From the NCBI GenBank assembly GCA_937916405.1, contig CALFUF010000008.1, forward strand, positions 1-8,823: a stretch of 8,823 nt of DNA, read 5' to 3'. The stretch is from an uncultured Prevotella sp. (GTDB lineage: Bacteria > Bacteroidota > Bacteroidia > Bacteroidales > Bacteroidaceae). This document shows positions 4,728-8,823 of the stretch, piece after piece. The notes under the pieces are model-generated. The model did no database searches and was not told where the DNA came from. It worked only from the letters and a program-made list of their open reading frames with translations. Position numbers and translations under genes: made by a program. Positions within the stretch are counted from its first letter, which is position 1. The number at the start of each line of letters is the position of its first letter.

Positions 4728-6917
4728 ATGAATATTCCAAGTGTGTTTTGGCTTGTTCCCATTGCCTCTATTGTGGCATTGGGAATGGCTTGGTACTTCT
4801 TCAAGAGTATGATGAAGTCCGACGAGGGAACTCCTCGTATGCGTGAGATTGCAGAGTATGTACGTAAAGGTGCCATGGCTTATCTGTGGCAACAGTACAA
4901 AGTGGTTATCATGGTGTTTGCCGTTTTGGTTGTCATCTTCGCCTTCATGGCGTATGGCTTGAACGTGCAGAATCCTTGGGTACCGTTTGCCTTCCTGACA
5001 GGTGGTTTCTTCTCGGGTCTTGCCGGTTTCTTTGGTATGAAGACGGCTACCTACGCCTCGGCACGTACTGCTAATGCCGCCCGTCACAGTCTGGATGCCG
5101 GTTTGAAGATTGCCTTCCGCTCAGGTGCCGTGATGGGTTTGACTGTGGTAGGTCTTGGCTTGTTGGATATCGCTATCTGGTTTGTCGTATTGAACCGTTT
5201 CGACGCTGACGGACTCATCTCCATCACCACGACGATGCTTACTTTCGGTATGGGTGCTTCCACACAGGCTCTGTTTGCCCGTGTGGGTGGTGGTATCTAC
5301 ACCAAGGCTGCAGACGTAGGTGCTGACATCGTAGGTAAGGTAGAGGCTGATATCCCTGAGGATGACCCTCGTAACCCTGCTACTATTGCTGATAACGTGG
5401 GGGATAACGTGGGTGACGTTGCAGGTATGGGGGCTGACCTGTATGAGAGCTATTGTGGTTCTGTACTCTCTACCGCTGCGCTTGGTGCCTCTGCCTTTGC
5501 CGCCAGTGCTGCTGACGGTATGCAGCTGAAGGCTGTCATCGCCCCGATGATTATTGCGGCAGTGGGTGTGTTCCTCTCTTTGTTAGGTATCTTTTTGGTT
5601 CGTACGAAGGAAGGTGCTACGATGAAAGACCTGCTCCGCTCCCTGTCGTTGGGAACGAATGTCAGTGCTGTCCTGATAGCCATTGCCACCTTCGCGATAT
5701 TATATTTATTAGGTATAGAGAACTGGCTGGGTCTCTCCTTCTCTGTGATCTCTGGTCTTGCCGCAGGTGTGATTATCGGACAGGCTACCGAATACTACAC
5801 CTCACACAGTTACAAGCCCACTCAGAAGATTTCCGAGGCTGGTCTGACAGGCTCCGCCACCGTGATTATCAAGGGTATTGGTACGGGTATGATCTCCACA
5901 TGTATTCCTGTGCTTACCATCGGTGTCGCTATTATGCTGAGTTATCTCTGTGCCAACGGCTTCGACCTGAGTATGAGCAGCAGTAGTCTTTCCCACGGAC
6001 TGTACGGCATTGGTATTGCCGCTGTTGGTATGCTGTCCACACTGGGTATCACCCTCGCCACGGATGCCTACGGTCCTATTGCCGATAATGCCGGTGGTAA
6101 TGCGGAGATGAGTGAACTTGGTGAGGACGTACGCCATCGTACGGATGCCCTTGACGCTCTGGGTAATACGACAGCGGCGACAGGTAAGGGCTTTGCCATC
6201 GGCTCCGCAGCCCTGACGGCTCTTGCCCTTCTCGCCTCTTATATTGAGGAGATCAAGATTGCGATGACCCGTGCCGATGTGATGATGCAGAACGTACAAG
6301 GTGAGATTATCAAGGCTACGGATGCTACGATTCCCGACTTCATGAATTACTTCCAGGTCAACCTGATGAACCCGAAGGTCATTGTGGGTGCCTTTATCGG
6401 AGCCATGGCAGCATTCCTGTTCTGTGGTCTGACCATGGAGGCTGTGGGACGTGCTGCCCAGAAGATGGTGGTTGAGGTACGTCGTCAGTTCAAGGAGATT
6501 GCTGGTATCTTAGAGGGTACTGGTACTCCTGACTATGGTCGTTGTGTGGAGATCTCTACCCGTGCGGCACAGCATGAGATGATATTCCCGTCTATCCTTG
6601 CCATCATCATTCCTATCATCGTGGGATGTGTGTTAGGAGTAGCTGGTGTGTTAGGCTTGCTGGTTGGAGGACTGGCAAGTGGTTTTACCCTTGCCATCTT
6701 CATGGCGAATGCCGGAGGTGCTTGGGATAATGCCAAGAAGAATGTCGAGGAAGGCAATTTCGGAGGTAAAGGCTCATTTGCCCATAAGGCAACCATCGTG
6801 GGTGACACGGTGGGTGATCCTTTTAAAGACACCAGTGGTCCGTCCTTGAATATCCTCATCAAACTGATGTCTATGGTCAGCATTGTGATGGCTGGTCTGA
6901 CCATCGCTTTTATGTAA
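4728..6917 (+). CDS. hppA: Membrane-bound ion-pumping pyrophosphatase, potassium-dependent, probably sodium (or sodium/proton) type
   Basis: The 729-residue inner-membrane protein couples hydrolysis of cytosolic pyrophosphate to ion export; about 16 hydrophobic segments match the family. The catalytic motifs are all present: DVGADIVGKVE (196-206), DNVGDNVGD (222-230), DNAGGN (452-457), D473/D476 and VGDTVGDPFKD (691-701). Ala483 in GNTTAATGKG marks the potassium-dependent class; independent enzymes have Lys there. The ADLYES motif with E240 places the ion-gate glutamate where sodium pumps of the Thermotoga type have it, rather than where plant proton pumps do. T91, F95, D147 and M175 resemble, from memory, the set described for dual sodium/proton pumps of Bacteroides; the last position needs alignment. 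The pump salvages energy from pyrophosphate made in biosynthesis. It follows the acidic-tail gene and is followed by a strong hairpin. Confidence 0.96.
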   Translation: MNIPSVFWLVPIASIVALGMAWYFFKSMMKSDEGTPRMREIAEYVRKGAMAYLWQQYKVVIMVFAVLVVIFAFMAYGLNVQNPWVPFAFLTGGFFSGLAGFFGMKTATYASARTANAARHSLDAGLKIAFRSGAVMGLTVVGLGLLDIAIWFVVLNRFDADGLISITTTMLTFGMGASTQALFARVGGGIYTKAADVGADIVGKVEADIPEDDPRNPATIADNVGDNVGDVAGMGADLYESYCGSVLSTAALGASAFAASAADGMQLKAVIAPMIIAAVGVFLSLLGIFLVRTKEGATMKDLLRSLSLGTNVSAVLIAIATFAILYLLGIENWLGLSFSVISGLAAGVIIGQATEYYTSHSYKPTQKISEAGLTGSATVIIKGIGTGMISTCIPVLTIGVAIMLSYLCANGFDLSMSSSSLSHGLYGIGIAAVGMLSTLGITLATDAYGPIADNAGGNAEMSELGEDVRHRTDALDALGNTTAATGKGFAIGSAALTALALLASYIEEIKIAMTRADVMMQNVQGEIIKATDATIPDFMNYFQVNLMNPKVIVGAFIGAMAAFLFCGLTMEAVGRAAQKMVVEVRRQFKEIAGILEGTGTPDYGRCVEISTRAAQHEMIFPSILAIIIPIIVGCVLGVAGVLGLLVGGLASGFTLAIFMANAGGAWDNAKKNVEEGNFGGKGSFAHKATIVGDTVGDPFKDTSGPSLNILIKLMSMVSIVMAGLTIAFM

Positions 6918-6927
6918 AATCTACTTA

Positions 6928-6963
6928 TTCAACTTTCGCAAGGCTTTACTTGCGAAAGTTGAA
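6928..6963. terminator. 15-bp perfect hairpin downstream of hppA
   Basis: The arms 6928-6942 and 6949-6963 are exact reverse complements around a 6-base loop (GCTTTA), and the stem begins 10 bases after the hppA stop codon. It has no T run on either side, so it is either a poor intrinsic terminator or a barrier that protects the hppA mRNA 3' end. It could also be a dispersed palindromic repeat unit. Confidence 0.6.
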
Positions 6964-6994
6964 GAGGTAAGTGGTGAGTGGTGAGAGGTAAGAG
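6963..6994. repeat. Degenerate tandem heptamer repeat, four and a half units
   Basis: Successive units are AGAGGTA, AGTGGTG, AGTGGTG, AGAGGTA and then AGAG, in phase from 6963. The consensus is AGNGGTR. The array starts at the last base of the hppA hairpin. The outer two units are identical to each other and so are the inner two, giving a mirrored order. No protein is encoded here. Confidence 0.6.
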
Positions 6995-7005
6995 CCTTTT
7001 TCTGT

Positions 7006-7043
7006 CTTTTTCCCTCTTTTTTTTGAAAAAAGTCGGGGAAAAG
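7006..7043. terminator. Second, imperfect A/T-rich hairpin before the tRNA promoter
   Basis: An outer stem of nine pairs (7006-7014 with 7035-7043, one T-G pair) and an inner stem of seven (7016-7022 with 7026-7032) are joined by a small internal loop and closed by TTG. The hairpin abuts the tRNA's -33 box at 7044, so it may insulate the tRNA from hppA read-through. Only a short TTTGTT follows it. Confidence 0.45.
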
Positions 7044-7075
7044 TTTGTTGGATTCAAAAATAGTTCGTACATTTG
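7044..7075 (+). promoter_or_regulatory. Promoter of tRNA-Lys
   Basis: TTTG (7044-7047), a 20-base spacer and TACATTTG (7068-7075) match the consensus exactly. Transcription would start near 7080, about 17 bases before the mature tRNA 5' end, which leaves a short RNase P leader. Confidence 0.8.
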
Positions 7076-7096
7076 CAACCGCAAAACCAAAAGGAT

Positions 7097-7169
7097 GCGC
7101 TTGTAGCTCAGTTGGTAGAGCACCTGACTCTTAATCAGGGTGTCCAGGGTTCGACCCCCTGCAGGCGTA
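7097..7169 (+). tRNA. tRNA-Lys, anticodon CUU
   Basis: The 73-base gene folds as a standard cloverleaf. The acceptor stem is GCGCTTG (7097-7103) with CAGGCGT (7162-7168), including a G-U first pair and one T-G pair. The D stem is GCTC/GAGC around AGTTGGTA. The anticodon stem CCTGA/TCAGG holds loop CTCTTAA with anticodon CTT at 7130-7132. The T stem CAGGG/CCCTG holds loop TTCGACC. The discriminator is A7169 and the next bases are CGA, so CCA is added after transcription. It reads the AAG codon. It stands alone with its own promoter and terminator, and no integrase or attachment-site duplication is seen beside it. Confidence 0.96.
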
Positions 7170-7175
7170 CGAAGG

Positions 7176-7208
7176 AAGAGGTAAACGTAAGTTTATCTCT
7201 TTTTTTTC
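7176..7208 (+). terminator. Intrinsic terminator of tRNA-Lys
   Basis: The stem AGAGGTAAAC (7177-7186) pairs with GTTTATCTCT (7191-7200), with one G-T pair, around a GTAA tetraloop of the stable GNRA type. An extra A-T pair can close the base, and a run of eight T (7200-7207) follows. This is the clearest terminator in the window. Confidence 0.9.
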
Positions 7209-7219
7209 TTTGTAATTAT

Positions 7220-7250
7220 TTTGCTATAAAAAATATTTCCATTATCTTTG
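7220..7250 (+). promoter_or_regulatory. Promoter of the Dcu carrier gene, exact consensus
   Basis: TTTG (7220-7223), a 19-base spacer and TATCTTTG (7243-7250) match the Bacteroidota consensus in every defined position. It begins 12 bases after the tRNA terminator. Transcription would start near 7255, giving a leader of about 29 bases. No obvious operator flanks it. Confidence 0.85.
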
Positions 7251-7283
7251 TCATCCGAAAACAATAACTTCGAATTTAAGACT

Positions 7284-8729
7284 ATGAGTTTAGTAATGAT
7301 TATTCAGCTCCTGATTGTGTTGGGAGCATTGTGGGTAGGTTCTCGCTATGGAAGCCTTGCTCTGGGTGCTATATCAGGTATCGGGCTTGCCCTATTGGTA
7401 TTTGGATTTGGAATGAAACCGGGAACCCCTCCTACTGATGTGATTTATATCATCATCGCTGCTGTGACCTGTGCGGGTATCATGCAGGCATCAGGAGGTA
7501 TGGACTGGTTGATACAGATAGCGGAGAAGATGCTGCGTAAGCATCCAGACCGCATCACATTCCTTGCGCCATTGACCACTTTCTTCCTCACCGTATTGGT
7601 AGGAACAGGTCATGTGGTCTATACGCTGATGCCGATTATCTGTGATATCGCCTTGAAGAAGGGTATCCGCCCTGAGCGTCCCTGTGGTGTCGCGTCTGTC
7701 GCCTCCCAGGTAGGTATCACCTGCTCCCCTATCGCCGCTGCTGTCGTCGCCTTCGTGAGTATCTCGAATGCGAATGGCTTCGACATCACCATCCCTGGGG
7801 TACTGATGATCTCCATCCCTGCCTGCATCTGTGGACTGATGGCTGCCGCTGCTGCAAGCTACCATCGTGGTCTTGACTTGGACAAAGACCCGCAGTTCCA
7901 AGAGAAGCTGAAAGACCCTGCTCAGTATGAGTATATCTATGGTGGTGGTGCCACTACCCTTGACAAGGAGATTCCGCAGTCGGCAAAGAATGCTGTGTTT
8001 ATCTTCCTTGGCGCCCTTGCCATCATCGTGTTCTTTGCGATCTTCCAGAACGCTTTACCAGCCTATGATACGCTGAGGGGTATTAAGGGTACTGACCCAC
8101 TGGTTATCAATGAGAATCTGACCTTGACGGCTGACCAGCTGGTGAAGGCGAAGATTCATGTCGACGGCATGACAGAGTTCTTCTCCAAACCGCTTGCCAT
8201 GAACCTGGTTATCCAGATTGTGATGATTTCCGCTGCCGCCTTGATGATTATCTTCTGCAAGGCATCCCCCAAGAAAGCAGTGGCAGGTCCTGTATGGCAG
8301 TCTGGTATGGTTGCCGTTGTCGCCATCTATGGTATCGCATGGCTTGCCGACACTTATTTCTCTAACTATTTGACGACCATGCAGGAGATGCTGACAGGTA
8401 TCGTGAAGGAGTATCCCTGGTCTATCGCCTTCGTCTTCTTCCTCGTCTCTGTACTCATCAACTCACAGGGTGCTGTCGTCGTGGCAATGCTGCCCCTCGC
8501 CTACTCTTTGGGTATCGACGGTCCTGTATTGCTGGGAGTACTCCCCAGTGTCTACGGCTATTTCTTCATCCCGAACTATCCCTCGGATATCGCAACGGTT
8601 AACTTCGACCGCTCGGGTACGACCGTCATCGGCAAATACCTGCTCAACCACTCGTTCATGATGCCTGGTCTGATCAGTGTTACCACCTCGACAATCGTTG
8701 CTTATATCCTTTCAAGTATCATCTACTAA
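7284..8729 (+). CDS. dcuB: Anaerobic C4-dicarboxylate transporter, DcuA/DcuB family
   Basis: The 481-residue inner-membrane carrier has roughly eleven hydrophobic segments. It resembles E. coli DcuA/DcuB throughout: GMKPGTPPTDVI (43-54), APLTTFFLT near 95-103, GTGH (107-110), ITCSPIAAAVV (145-155), IAWLADT (351-357) and the C-terminal P-N-Y-P, SGTTVIGK and NHSFMMPG motifs (430-462). The family exchanges fumarate, aspartate or malate for succinate during anaerobic fumarate reduction. Whether it acts mainly as uptake system or antiporter cannot be told, so the symbol follows common annotation only. It is about 48 residues longer than E. coli DcuA, largely from an insertion near 257-303 between two membrane segments. 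The ATG at 7284 is used; a reading 12 codons longer from the TTG at 7248 begins inside the -7 box. The downstream partner gene, if any, is not visible. Confidence 0.93.
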   Translation: MSLVMIIQLLIVLGALWVGSRYGSLALGAISGIGLALLVFGFGMKPGTPPTDVIYIIIAAVTCAGIMQASGGMDWLIQIAEKMLRKHPDRITFLAPLTTFFLTVLVGTGHVVYTLMPIICDIALKKGIRPERPCGVASVASQVGITCSPIAAAVVAFVSISNANGFDITIPGVLMISIPACICGLMAAAAASYHRGLDLDKDPQFQEKLKDPAQYEYIYGGGATTLDKEIPQSAKNAVFIFLGALAIIVFFAIFQNALPAYDTLRGIKGTDPLVINENLTLTADQLVKAKIHVDGMTEFFSKPLAMNLVIQIVMISAAALMIIFCKASPKKAVAGPVWQSGMVAVVAIYGIAWLADTYFSNYLTTMQEMLTGIVKEYPWSIAFVFFLVSVLINSQGAVVVAMLPLAYSLGIDGPVLLGVLPSVYGYFFIPNYPSDIATVNFDRSGTTVIGKYLLNHSFMMPGLISVTTSTIVAYILSSIIY

Positions 8730-8823
8730 TCAATGAAGAGAGCATTACACCTTATTAATATTATTATGAAAAAGTTCGACCTGTAAGGTTGGAAAAAGTA
8801 ATATCAGGCAGCTTCGGTTTCAG
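8730..8823. other. Region after the Dcu gene, no supported gene
   Basis: The last 94 bases contain only a 17-codon plus-strand reading frame (8734-8787) and short open stretches on the minus strand that enter from the right edge. A small imperfect fold (around 8780-8788) precedes A-rich sequence. The region may be the intergenic lead into the next gene, whose start is not visible. Confidence 0.4.

Noticed and set aside
5802..6299. Minus-strand reading frame of 165 codons inside hppA
   Set aside because: It is a complement shadow of conserved pump sequence, rich in His, Thr and Gly as expected from that, with no start signals.
7073..7267. Plus-strand 64-codon frame across the tRNA
   Set aside because: It reads through tRNA-Lys, its terminator and the next promoter, so it is not a protein gene.
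7248..7283. Twelve extra N-terminal codons for the Dcu carrier from a TTG start
   Set aside because: The TTG is part of the -7 box TATCTTTG, and the ATG at 7284 matches the family N-terminus.
7097..7283. tRNA-Lys as an integration site for a mobile element
   Set aside because: No integrase and no repeat of the tRNA 3' end were found in the window; the next gene is an ordinary transporter with its own promoter.
8734..8787. A 17-codon frame after the Dcu gene as a leader peptide
   Set aside because: There is no promoter, no attenuator-like pair of hairpins and no run of regulatory codons, so chance explains it.
8764..8823. Tail end of a minus-strand gene entering from the right edge
   Set aside because: Two frames are open for a few codons (one to a stop at 8764-8766, one stopping sooner), but neither is long enough or recognisable enough to call.
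1..8823. CRISPR array, toxin-antitoxin pair or phage defence island
   Set aside because: No regularly spaced repeats, no small paired frames with such features, and no defence protein families are visible.

Overview
The window looks like chromosomal DNA from a member of the Bacteroidota, most probably Prevotella or a close relative. The strongest evidence is the promoter style: at least six intergenic sites match the Bacteroidota housekeeping pattern, a TTG or TTTG box, a 19-20 base spacer and a TAnnTTTG box. Shine-Dalgarno sites are mostly absent, the intergenic DNA is AT-rich, the tRNA has no encoded CCA, and the gene set (potassium-dependent membrane pyrophosphatase, Dcu carrier, TRIC channel, RarA) fits a fermentative gut or rumen anaerobe. 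Genus is an inference from protein resemblance, not a measured result.

Layout from left to right. Positions 1-136 hold the first 45 codons of an IS630-family transposase on the minus strand, running out of the window. Its promoter and a 10-bp inverted repeat that takes in the start codon lie just upstream. Positions 199-583 form a gene-free AT-rich stretch. A stand-alone iron-type alcohol/butanol dehydrogenase (672-1856, plus) follows and meets a convergent minus-strand pair, rarA (2489-3766) and a TRIC-type membrane channel gene (1869-2486), which are 2 bases apart. A compact divergent promoter region (3776-3856) drives rarA leftward and, rightward, an unrecognised 263-residue protein with a very acidic tail (3886-4677). 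The pyrophosphate-energised ion pump hppA (4728-6917) follows 50 bases later. Next come two hairpins and a heptamer repeat (6928-7043), tRNA-Lys(CUU) (7097-7169) with its own promoter and terminator, and a Dcu-family C4-dicarboxylate carrier (7284-8729). The last 94 bases hold no gene I can support.

Functionally, the right half is about anaerobic energy conservation. HppA recovers energy from pyrophosphate as an ion gradient (residues suggest potassium dependence and sodium, possibly sodium plus proton, transport). The Dcu carrier moves aspartate, fumarate, malate or succinate for fumarate reduction. The dehydrogenase is a reductive NAD(P)H sink for aldehydes. rarA is genome maintenance. The most interesting unexplained items are the acidic-tail protein, the fold-back at the transposase start, the near-leaderless starts of rarA and hppA, and the hairpin/heptad block between hppA and the tRNA.
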